From contig JALLPB010001208.1 in the NCBI GenBank assembly GCA_036939975.1, positions 1 through 10,695 of the forward strand: a DNA stretch of 10,695 bases. The letters run 5' to 3'. The stretch comes from Cyclostephanos tholiformis (taxonomy: Eukaryota > Bacillariophyta > Thalassiosirophyceae > Thalassiosirales > Thalassiosiraceae). The notes below the pieces were generated by a model. It worked only from the letters and a program-made list of their open reading frames with translations, made no database searches and had not been told where the DNA came from. A program made the translations under genes and the position numbers. Below, piece by piece: positions 1-7,150 of this stretch. Position 1 is the first letter of the stretch. Every line of letters begins with the position of its first letter.

Positions 1-103
1 AGGACACCGAAAGTATGAGAGTAAAAGACTCTCATTATTTAGTGTACCAACTTGACAGTAATATATATTAACAACTTGTTACATTCCTTATCGATGTCTT
101 GCA
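1..103 (+). repeat. 5' LTR, 3'-terminal part only
   Basis: These 103 nt match 5620-5722 with two adjacent differences (TT at 84-85 against CC at 5703-5704). The repeat ends in TTGCA at 103, giving the usual CA terminus. The upstream 157-159 nt and the 5' target-site duplication lie outside the window. Confidence 0.95.
15..35 (+). repeat. Perfect 8-bp hairpin in the 5' LTR
   Basis: ATGAGAGT at 15-22 and ACTCTCAT at 28-35 are exact reverse complements around the 5-nt loop AAAAG. The same structure is present in the 3' LTR at 5634-5654. In LTRs such stems can be regulatory or RNA-end structures; no specific role can be read here. Confidence 0.7.
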
Positions 104-115
104 TTGGTACACGGT
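104..115 (+). promoter_or_regulatory. Putative primer-binding site (minus-strand priming)
   Basis: It starts at the first base after the LTR, reading TTGGTACACGGT, so the TGG that pairs with a tRNA CCA end is present with a 1-nt offset. The primer implied would end in GUGUACCA, which does not look like a standard initiator-Met tRNA end. Bases 104-112 are instead exactly complementary to LTR bases 42-50, which allows self-priming as an alternative. Position makes a priming role likely; the identity of the primer is open. Confidence 0.6.
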
Positions 116-151
116 AAACACTAAAACCACCTCTCTCGACGACCAGCAATC

Positions 152-1530
152 ATGCCCTCCTCAAACGCCAAGGCAGCAGAAACAGCGTCATATGACGCTG
201 TTCGGGCGGCGCCATTCACACGTATCCATGGGCGACCCACACATCACGACTACGAGACCCTGAAGAAAGAGGCATCCGACCTAGCAAGCGAGGTAGACAA
301 CCTTACTTTCGACTGGTGTCGCGACCCAGCCACAGGGGAAGAATATGGACTCCTCGCTGAAATCATCGGTGACATAGAGTACACCCATCTCACAAACCTG
401 ATGTGGCAACAGGAAGTCGAACCCGCAAGCTACGATCCAGCCATCACTGCCGCCACTGTGACCCACATGCGCAAAAGAATGGAAGAAGAATGGGAAGAGA
501 AACGCAAAGCCTGGTTCATCAGAAAAGGTTTCCTATGCGGAGTCGCATTGAATATGCGCAATGCACTTGACGAGCAGTACTACTCACAGCTCAAGCACAT
601 CAACACAGCCTACCGCAACACCACGCCAATCCAAATCCTCGAGCCTCTCGACACTCGCTGGTGCCCACTCGATGTCCAAGCACGCAAAATCCTCAAAAAG
701 GAATTCTATGCGGATTGGGACTGCAGTGACATGCACCTAACTGCTTTTGGCATGAAACTTGACAAGGAGCAAAGTCATCTCGACCGATTGGGCATTGTCA
801 TCAGCGACGATGACAAGCTTCAATTCTACCTGGAGCAGATCTACAAAAAACAGAAATGGTCACATGGGAAAACAAGCCCATTCTCATCAAAGACGACTAC
901 ACCCAAGCGACGCTGTATTTCGAAACCCTTGTCAGGGATTTCGAAACCTACACACAAAACAGCGGCGGCGGGGCGGCAAAAACTGGGTACGAAAGTGCTA
1001 ACCAATTGGCAGACGTGGGCGACAAGATCCGAAAATACATTCAAGAAATTACCAGCGCCACTGTCGCTGAAAAGGAGAGAACGACAGAGCTTGCCGCAAA
1101 CATATCCGATGCAACGAAAGTAAAAGACGCACAAATCAACAGCATCACAGCACAAATAAAGCTCATGATCGACACCGTTGCACTGCTTTCCCAATCCATT
1201 GCAAACAAGGGGATCAACAGCGGCGGAAATGGTGGTGGCGGCGATAACGGCAATGGTGGATGAGGCAGTGGCAGAAGCAGTGGCAGCAGCGGTGAACCAC
1301 GAGATTTCAGATACACGTGCAACATGGGTGGATACTGCTGGTCACACGGACACCACCCAGTCGGCACCAAGCTTGACAGCAGCGCCTGCACGCACAAGAA
1401 GGACGGCCATCAAAATGCAGCAACAGCCGCAAATTGCATGGGTGGCGACAACTTCTGGCCAATCCCTAGCAAAGTAAAGCCCTCCCAACAGGAGCACGCA
1501 AGCTACAAAGGGAAGTCCACTCCCAATTGA
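152..1530 (+). pseudogene. gag: Gag (capsid/nucleocapsid) of the copia element, broken by one frameshift and one stop
   Basis: Gag would form the virus-like particle and package the element RNA. ATG at 152 follows a 48-nt leader. Residues 1 to about 233 (frame 2) resemble the diatom copia Gag as I recall it, with motifs such as HGRPTHHDYETLKKE, YGLLAEIIG, EEEWEEKR and LDKEQSHLDRLGI. At the A6 run 845-850 the conserved reading moves to frame 1 (TEMVTWENK...KDFETY-like text, YIQEITSATV, ELAANISDA), as after loss of one A or a -1 slip. Frame 1 has TGA at 1261 in a Gly/Ser-rich linker, then resumes with GSGRSSGSSG and a knuckle: C1336, H1345, C1387, H1408 (C-x2-H-x13-C-x6-H), followed by ATAANCMGG. 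The final TGA at 1528 may be the natural end. The frame-2 continuation to 1123 is out-of-frame tail. Gag identity is strong; functionality as read is unlikely. Confidence 0.85.
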
Positions 1531-1626
1531 CAGGGACCAGGGCTGGACATCAGATGCAACAATGATTATAAAAAAGGAACCGCCACATTTTCTAAAATAA
1601 AGCCCAACTTATTATCAAATTATTAG

Positions 1627-2103
1627 TATATCTTATCCAACACAGCCCCGCCCCCGCCCCCCTGCCAGGTCGAAGAGCAGGACCACCATCCACCAACCGA
1701 GAGAATAAACATCACAAATTTCATGCACGCCACCCGTCGCGGCGTCCTCAATGGATCCATCCCATCCGCCATCGCAGACAGCAGCGCAACGTCTCACGTT
1801 GGCACCACGAAGGACAGCTCCAAGCATGCCTTCATCTCCACAGGCAATCCATCAACCAAAGTGTTCCAACTTCCCGACGGAACGCGAACACAGGCCAGCA
1901 ATATCCATCAACTGCATCACAACATCTGCCAACCAGCAAAAGACGTCCACATCGTCCCTACCATTACCAGCAACTCCTTTCTCAACACAGCCAAATTTGC
2001 CGCAGCAGGCTACATCACTGTTTTTGACGGCGAGGAGGTGAACATCTATGACACCAACAACACCAAGGTGGTCGTAACAAGGCAAGCAATCTTGCAAGGG
2101 TGA
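1627..2103 (+). pseudogene. pol: Pol segment 1: aspartic protease (retropepsin) with altered active-site triad
   Basis: Frame 1 is open from just after TAG 1624 to TGA 2101. A Pro-rich start (CCCCG-rich DNA at 1645-1663) leads to IADSSATSHVG. The catalytic Asp is codon 1777-1779. The family motif is D-S/T-G, but the third position here is Ser (AGC at 1783), a single GGC-to-AGC change. Later wording (FQLPDGTR, AKFAAAGYITVFDGEEVNIYD, ILQG) fits copia protease and the join to integrase. The protease would cut Gag-Pol into working parts. TGA at 2101 stands where the family usually has Trp after ILxG, and frame 1 continues past it with FDKTANLWQVPL. The segment is therefore a broken piece of one long Pol frame. 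The D-S-S triad would probably impair activity. Confidence 0.82.
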
Positions 2104-3576
2104 TTCGATAAAACGGCAAACTTATGGCAAGTACCCCTCTTACCGCTTGTCACCAATGTGACTACCGACACAATCCTGGTCTCCAAATCCCCCACGGAGT
2201 ATCTTCCCGATGGCCCACCCCCCATCAACACCGTTCACAACGTCTATGAACTGAAAATGCAACCAGAGCTTGTCCATTATCTCCATGCCACGACAGGATT
2301 TCCAACAAAACCGACATGGTTAGCAGCAATTAAAAACAAACATTTCACATCATGGCTGGGACTCACCTCGAAAGCAGTTCCCCAACCAAACAACGACGAC
2401 ATGCACCGTACTCCAATCGCCAAAGAATACGACGTACTCACACAAATCATCGCAATCGAGGATGAATGCAATGCCAACATCTACACAGATCAAACAGGAC
2501 TTTTCCCCAAAATATCCAGTCACGGCAACCAGTACATAATGGTATTCGCACACCCCGACAGCAACGGAATCCTACAAGAACCAATGAAGAACCGCACGTC
2601 AGGCAAAATGATACACGCATATCAAAAGCTCATCGACAGACTAAAAAGCGCAGGCATCACCCCAAAACGCCACATCCTTGACAACGAGTGCTCCACCGAT
2701 TTCAAGCAGACAATTCGGGAGAACAAAATGACTTACCAGCTCATCCCACCACACGATCACCGGCGCAACATGGCAGAAAAAGCAATCCCGACCTTCAAGG
2801 CCCACTTCATCAGCATCCTCTGCGGTGCAGACAAGGAGTTCCCCCTTCGTTTATGGGACAGACTGCTCCCACAAGCAAAACACATGCTCAACATGTTGCG
2901 TCGAGCAAGAGTCATGCCCACAGTGTCAGCATTTGCGTATCTTTGGGGCCAACATGACTACAATGCAAACCCTTTTGCACCACTGGGTTGCAAGGTTGAA
3001 GCACACGTAACCCCCGGTACACGTGAGACGTGGACTGCTCATACTGCAAGCGGATACTACATTGGGAATGCATGGGAACACTACAGATGTCACGAGATAT
3101 ACGTCAGCTCCACAAAAGCTACCAGAGTCTGCGAAAGGGTATTTTTCCAACACAAGTACTTGACTATGCCAACTATTACTCCGGTGGACGCACTCATTAA
3201 GGCAGCGGACAATCTCGTTGACGTCATCAGAGGCCAACTTCCGAAAAACAGTGTCACAGCGGACGGCGTGGAACAACTAATGAAAAAATACAAGATACAA
3301 GCCAAGAAAGCAACATGCAAAGCACAAGCTCAAAGGGTGCTCACGCAAAATGCACAAACTCAACGGGTGTTGCAGGAACAGTCAGCATCAACTCCTCCAC
3401 ACGCGAGTCCTCAAGTCCCCATCACGGTTTTTCCCAATTTCACCGTTAGAGACACACACCCCAATCACCCCACTCGCGCACCTAACGAAGTACCAATCAT
3501 CTCACAATATGACGACAGCCCACCAGCAAAGAACACACGTCAGCAACGCCAGATGCGCACCTTAACACAAGACTAG
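2104..3576 (+). pseudogene. pol: Pol segment 2: integrase (DDE), internally open
   Basis: Frame 1 is open from the TGA at 2101 to TAG at 3574; the first alternative start is GTG at 2158. The protein joins the cDNA into host DNA. The amino-terminal part has HYLHATTGFPTKPTW, a family landmark, with His residues but no visible C-x2-C partner. The canonical copia HHCC zinc finger is therefore incomplete, as I recall is usual in this lineage. The catalytic triad is complete: D at 2488 (YTDQTGLFP), D at 2680 (ILDNECS) and E at 2776 (HRRNMAEKAI). The last two have 31 residues between them, fewer than the classic 35. The carboxy-terminal region has WDRLLPQA, GYYIGNAWEHYRCHEIYV and a Gln/Lys-rich tail. 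TAG 3574 interrupts the frame just before RT and may be a CAG change, since frame 1 resumes at once. This is the best-preserved enzyme of the element. Confidence 0.9.
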
Positions 3577-4787
3577 ATGTTACACATGATGGAGGTACCC
3601 GGCTACCAAGCACCATTCACACCAGCCCAGGCGGTTTCACGCAAGTACCCACCCCAGCTCCTCTGTGATCTTGCCTACGCAGTCCTGGACGATGACAGTG
3701 GTGACCTTCTCGAGTACCGTCATCTCATCAAAAACCCTAAATACAAGGACACATGGAGCCAGTCATTCGGGAACAACATCAGATGCCTCGTCACGACAAC
3801 AGACACAATCTTTGTCATCAAAAAGCACAAGATCCCCGAAGAACGCAAAGGTGATGTCACGTACGGCAGAATCGTATGTGCCTATCGAGACGGTAAAAAG
3901 GACAAGTACCACACAAGAATCACGATGGGCGGAAATCTCATTAACTACCCAGGAGACTGCGGCACTCCCACAGCTGATCTACTCACAGTAAAAATACTCC
4001 TCAACAGCATTATATCCAGTCCCAATGCAAAATTCATGTCCATAGACATCAAGGATTTCTACTTGAAAACACCCATGGCACGCTACGAGTATTTCCGCAT
4101 GAAGTTGGAACTGTTCCCAGAGGACATCATCGACAAATACGATCTCAGGAACAAAGTTGATTCAAAGGGAAACGTACACTGTAAAGTCCGCCACGAGATG
4201 TATGGCCTACCACAAGCAGGAATCATTGTGCAGGAACTACTTGAGAAATGACTTCGTCTCACAGCAGGCTACACACAGTCCAAAATCACACCAGGCTACT
4301 GGAAGCACGACTGGCGTCCAATTAGTTTCACGCTGGTTGTCGACGATTTTGGCATTAAGTACGTCGGCGTGGAACATGTCCAACACTTACTACAAGTCCT
4401 CAAGCAACACTATGATATTGAAGTAGACTGGAATGGGACTTGCTACTTAGGCATAACTATTGACTGGGACTACACCAGAAGAGAGGTCCACCTGTCCATG
4501 CCTGGCTATGTCGAGAAAGCATTAGCTCGATTCGGGCACAAGATCTCCGACGAACCCCAGCATCAACCACACAGGCACACAATTCCCTCATACGGTGCCA
4601 CCATCCAGTATGCCAAAGAAGAGGACACATCGAGACTACTGTCCAATGACAAGAAAAAATACACCCATCAGGTAATCGGCACTTTTCTCTACTATGGCAG
4701 AGCAGTAGACTCTACCATGCTCACCACCCTAAGTTCCATCGCATCAACCCAAGCCAAACCCACCGAGGAAACCATGTCCAACATAAA
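3577..4787 (+). pseudogene. pol: Pol segment 3: reverse transcriptase, catalytic motifs intact, one internal stop and a 3' frameshift
   Basis: Frame 1 continues from integrase with MMEVPGYQAPFT and DSGDLLEYRHL and carries the RT palm motifs. Motif A is SIDIKDFYL (catalytic D at 4045). Motif B is EMYGLPQAG (4195-4221). Motif C is LVVDDFGIKYVG (DD at 4342-4347). TGA at 4249 falls between motifs B and C, in LLEK-stop-L, where relatives as I recall have Arg, so CGA to TGA is likely. After it the frame reads AGYTQSKITPGYWKHDWRP, then DWDYTRREVHLSMPGYVEKAL and the HQVIGTFLYYGRAVD connection domain. The frame is lost at the AAA run 4785-4787, where one base appears to be missing, and the text resumes in frame 3. 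RT copies element RNA into DNA inside particles. All three catalytic Asp residues are present but no single protein could contain them as read. Confidence 0.92.
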
Positions 4788-5417
4788 CTTTTCTTGGACT
4801 ACGCGGCCACACATCAAGATGCAATCATTACCTACCACGCAAGCAACATGGTACTCGTCGTACACAGCAACGCTTCCTACCTCAGCGAGCCTAAAGCATG
4901 AAGTTGCGCCGGCGGCCATTTCTTTTTGTCATCCGACACGACAAACCCCGCAAATAATGGGGCTATACTGAACATCGCCCAGCTCATCAAGGCGGTGATG
5001 TCATCAGCGGCCGAAGCCGAACTTGGCGTGTTATACATTAATGCGTGCGAGGTGGTACCCCAGCGACAGCTTCTCAAAGAAATGGGCCATCCGCAACAGC
5101 CCACGCCAATTCAGACCGACAACAGCACGGCCCTTGGCGTCGTCACTAGCAACATCCAACCGCAACGAACAAAAGCGATGGACATGCGTTTTCACTGGCT
5201 CCAATGCCGTGAGGCGCAACATCAGTTTCATTTCTTCTGGCGTCCCGGCAAAACGAACTTGGCCGATTATTGGACCAAACACCACTGCGCTGCCCACCAC
5301 ATCAAGCAATGCAAACACATCCTGACACCACACAACGTCATCACCGCCTTACAAGAGTCAAAGCAACGCTCTCCTGCACCTCTGCTCCACTACAACTTCG
5401 CGGTCGCAGCAGCGTGA
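4788..5417 (+). pseudogene. pol: Pol segment 4: RNase H, first catalytic Asp replaced by Asn
   Basis: The conserved text resumes in frame 3 with LFLDYAATHQDAIITYHAS and MVLVVHSNASYLSE. In Ty1/copia RNase H the first acidic residue sits in an SDASY-like motif; here it is Asn (AAC at 4869). TGA at 4899 follows AKA, where relatives as I recall have Arg, and the nearby Cys (TGC 4905) also fits CGC to TGC. The rest is intact: AGGHFFLSSDT, SSAAEAELGVL (E codons 5013 and 5019), IQTDNSTALG (D 5118), MDMRFHWLQCRE and KTNLADYWTKHH (D 5265). The frame ends in TGA at 5415-5417, a plausible natural Pol terminus about 40 nt before the 3' LTR. The enzyme removes RNA from RNA:DNA hybrids and sets plus-strand priming. 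Activity is doubtful with the Asn change. Confidence 0.9.
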
Positions 5418-5453
5418 GAAACCGACATCTTCCTTATCCAACCATGCAGTCAT

Positions 5454-5460
5454 GAAAGGG
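5454..5460 (+). promoter_or_regulatory. Polypurine tract (plus-strand primer)
   Basis: GAAAGGG lies directly before TGTGCTAG, the start of the 3' LTR. Short G-rich purine runs at this place prime plus-strand DNA. If the LTR begins at 5463 (TGCTAG), the tract would read GAAAGGGTG. The run is short. Confidence 0.65.
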
Positions 5461-5633
5461 TGTGCTAGACATCCTGTGGATGCCTACTACTGGCAATATG
5501 GAATTCCCACATAGGCCCATCACTGCTACTTTAGATTATTCCTTTCTGGCACACATCAGCCGGTGGCAAATACTTGCCGCCAATAATACTCTAGCGACAC
5601 ATGCACGTCGCATTCACTTAGGACACCGAAAGT

Positions 5634-5654
5634 ATGAGAGTAAAAGACTCTCAT
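5634..5654 (+). repeat. Perfect 8-bp hairpin in the 3' LTR
   Basis: This is an exact copy of the stem-loop at 15-35: arms 5634-5641 and 5647-5654 with loop AAAAG. Confidence 0.7.
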
Positions 5655-5679
5655 TATTTAGTGTACCAACTTGACAGTA

Positions 5680-5689
5680 ATATATATTA
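5680..5689 (+). promoter_or_regulatory. TATA-like run in the LTR (also at 61-70)
   Basis: ATATATATTA lies only about 33 nt from the LTR end. As a TATA box it would place the RNA start almost at the LTR end, leaving little R/U5. It may therefore be only AT-rich sequence. The AT-rich ATTATTTA at 5654-5660 is a competing promoter element. Confidence 0.25.
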
Positions 5690-6000
5690 ACAACTTGTTA
5701 CACCCCTTATCGATGTCTTGCAGCAAGTGCGCACTAAGTCCTCATGGAGCAAAACAAAAGTTTTACGCTAAGTATTACTGTTAGTCAACTAGCTTCACTT
5801 ATCGTTCTTACCTTTTTCTTAGTTACATTATTGCGGACAAAGCTGGTGAAAATTGGCGAAAGTAGCTATGAACTCATAGAGAACTCATCAGGAAGTACGG
5901 TAGCTGAAAGATTCTCAGTTTTTGCCGTACTTGTAGTGCACAGTTTAGGAAATCAAAAAACATGATGTCTTGTATATGGGAAGCTAAAAGTGCTAAGTAG

Positions 6001-6285
6001 ATAAAATATTTTTTTGCACAGTTCCTACATAGATCTTGGGTTTCTGTCTCAACACACAACCCACAAAAATGTGCACAACCACGTCATCGTCACCATGACA
6101 AAGTGCAGAAAATTTGTCAAACCAAATGCATCAGGTGCAATAGGAGTATTGGGTATTGCTGGAATTGTCTTATAGTGAGGAATGCAGATATCTTGTCAAA
6201 CATCACAGAACCAAAATTGGGTGGTATTGAACAACTGAAAAAGGCAACCTCAGCTATAATACTGTTTAAAAATCACAAAGGCTAA
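6001..6285 (+). other. Open fragment with a CxxC...CxxC pattern, possibly an exon or transposase remnant
   Basis: The frame is open from after TAG 5998 to TAA 6283, about 94 codons, with no ATG; GTG at 6103 is the only usable-looking start. It contains KCAQPRHRHHDK, then KICQTKCIRCNRSIGYCWNC, in which CIRC and CWNC form a C-x2-C-x6-C-x2-C pattern with two more Cys upstream. A zinc-binding tail of this sort ends several transposases (for example piggyBac types), but the spacing does not let me name one. After the Cys pattern the text becomes ordinary and Lys-rich. It may equally be a chance open frame in AT-rich DNA. Confidence 0.2.
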
Positions 6286-6333
6286 TATTAAACTGAATTT
6301 GAATGTTTATTATTGAGTCTTACCTATGTAGAA

Positions 6334-6423
6334 GTTATTTTTGCTATTGCCCGGATCCGGATTTGGATGGAGTGTGAAGCTGTTTTTGCTGTTGCCAGGA
6401 CCGGTTTTGGATGGGTGCAAAGC
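6334..6423 (+). repeat. Degenerate tandem duplication, two units of about 46 bp
   Basis: Unit 1 (6334-6380) and unit 2 (6379-6423) share the order TTTTTGCT-TTGCC-GGA-CCGG-TTTGGATGG-GTG-AAGC with scattered substitutions and two short gaps. The end of unit 2 is also the left arm of the hairpin at 6407-6477, so the module occurs twice direct and once inverted. Confidence 0.6.
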
Positions 6424-6477
6424 AAAGTTGTTTCTCTCATTTCAATGTGAGAAACAAATATGCTTTGCACCATCCAA
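6407..6477 (+). repeat. Long imperfect hairpin, arms about 29 bp, loop 12 nt
   Basis: The left arm (6407-6436) and right arm (6449-6477) pair as TTGGATGG, one bulged G, TGCAAAGCA, a 3-nt step with two mismatches, and TTGTTTCTC. Twenty-seven of 29 positions pair. The loop is 6437-6448. It may be a foldback or MITE-type remnant, the fold of an untranslated RNA, or a small-RNA precursor. Nothing in the sequence decides between these. Confidence 0.75.
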
Positions 6478-6503
6478 TCTACTTCTACACTACATTTGAC
6501 ACT

Positions 6504-6547
6504 ATTTTATTTGTAAGTATTTTATTCGTAAGTATTTTTTACCAAGT
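6504..6547 (+). repeat. 15-bp tandem repeat, three units
   Basis: Units are 6504-6518 ATTTTATTTGTAAGT, 6519-6533 ATTTTATTCGTAAGT and 6534-6547 ATTTTTTACCAAGT. The first two differ at one base; the third is 1 nt shorter and diverged. Each of the first two contains GTAAGT, a strong 5' splice-site word, but no gene model supports splicing here. Confidence 0.7.
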
Positions 6548-7150
6548 ATTCTATGATTCTACTCTACAAAACACTTACCAAGGCACCACAGCTATGATAC
6601 CTACTTTTCCTGAACATGTTGACCATGGTGACCTTCCTCCCAGGCCAAAACCATGCCATAACTAGACGAAGACAGGGCGGCATCAGCAAAAAAAATATTG
6701 ACAGAGAGTTAAGGTTAGTGCTAGTTGTTTTGATGTAGCAGTGTAGAAAAGGCACAAGAATTACCTTTAAAAACTCACCTTTAGTCAGCGAGCATGCTGT
6801 GCTGCCACCTGTTGACTGTTGAAAGAGTCAATAAAATAAAGAAATAGTTAGTTGTATAAAAAATACATTATCTAGTGGATAAGTACATAAAGTGTTAATG
6901 CAATCAAAGGTGCAATGTTTTCCCCCTTAAACAAGCCAATACCACTGATGAAGTGTCTTTTATCTCATTCTTTAGTGGAGTGGTTTTAAACCCAGATTAC
7001 ACAATTATTTCTGACACAGTGGGTGCAAGGAGCAACAAGGTGTGGACACTGCTTGAAGTTTGGATGAACTCCATGGAAGATGGCTGTCAGATGACAGTCT
7101 TTGTTTTGTGCCAAATCTGATCACTGACTCCTGTTGAAATTGACAGTGGT

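Larger units (their letters stand above)
1..5722 (+). mobile_element. Ty1/copia LTR retrotransposon of the diatom type, damaged, 5' end cut by the window
   Basis: Seen: the last 103 nt of a 5' LTR, a short leader, Gag, then Pol domains in the order protease, integrase, reverse transcriptase, RNase H, a purine tract and a full 3' LTR. Integrase before RT defines Ty1/copia (Pseudoviridae-type) rather than Ty3/gypsy. If the missing part of the 5' LTR equals the 3' LTR, the full element is about 5.9 kb. Nearly all coding lies in frame 1. It is interrupted by TGA at 1261, 1528, 2101, 4249 and 4899, TAG at 1624 and 3574, and -1-type frame changes near 850 and 4787. The stops at 1528/1624 may be the natural Gag/Pol boundary; the others fall inside conserved protein. 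The copy cannot make a full polyprotein as it reads, yet its LTRs are almost identical. Assignment to a diatom lineage rests on recalled family wording, not on a search. Confidence 0.95.
5461..5722 (+). repeat. 3' LTR, complete, about 262 bp
   Basis: It runs from TG after the purine tract to TTGCA at 5722; bases 5620-5722 repeat 1-103. A start at 5463 is also possible and gives a 3-bp inverted end (TGC...GCA). The LTR carries two hairpins: ATGAGAGT/ACTCTCAT at 5634-5654 and GGTGGCAA/TTGCCGCC at 5562-5581 with one mismatch. The TATA-like run at 5680-5689 is listed separately. If a 5-bp target duplication exists, it should read GCAAG (5723-5727) and recur upstream of the window. The ORF across 5462-5674 inside the LTR is not taken as a gene. 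Confidence 0.92.

Noticed and set aside
61..70. Firm LTR promoter TATA box
   Set aside because: It lies too near the LTR end to leave a normal R/U5, so it is kept only as a weak candidate.
1178..1477. Ala/Thr-rich 99-codon ORF overlapping the Gag end
   Set aside because: It is in frame 2 and overlaps the frame-1 linker and knuckle, which match the Gag family; it is a shadow.
1261..4901. TGA read as a sense codon (recoded UGA), since five of seven internal stops are TGA
   Set aside because: The positions seem to need different residues (Arg at 4249 and 4899, Trp at 2101), TAG stops and frameshifts are also present, and TGA works as an ordinary stop elsewhere, such as at 5415.
5744..5965. 73-codon ORF with a hydrophobic stretch just after the 3' LTR
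   Set aside because: Its base use does not differ from the AT-rich flank, it has no recognisable family, and a T-rich frame gives hydrophobic runs by chance.
6411..6665. 84-codon ORF
   Set aside because: It runs through the hairpin and the tandem repeat, so its openness is best explained by repeats.
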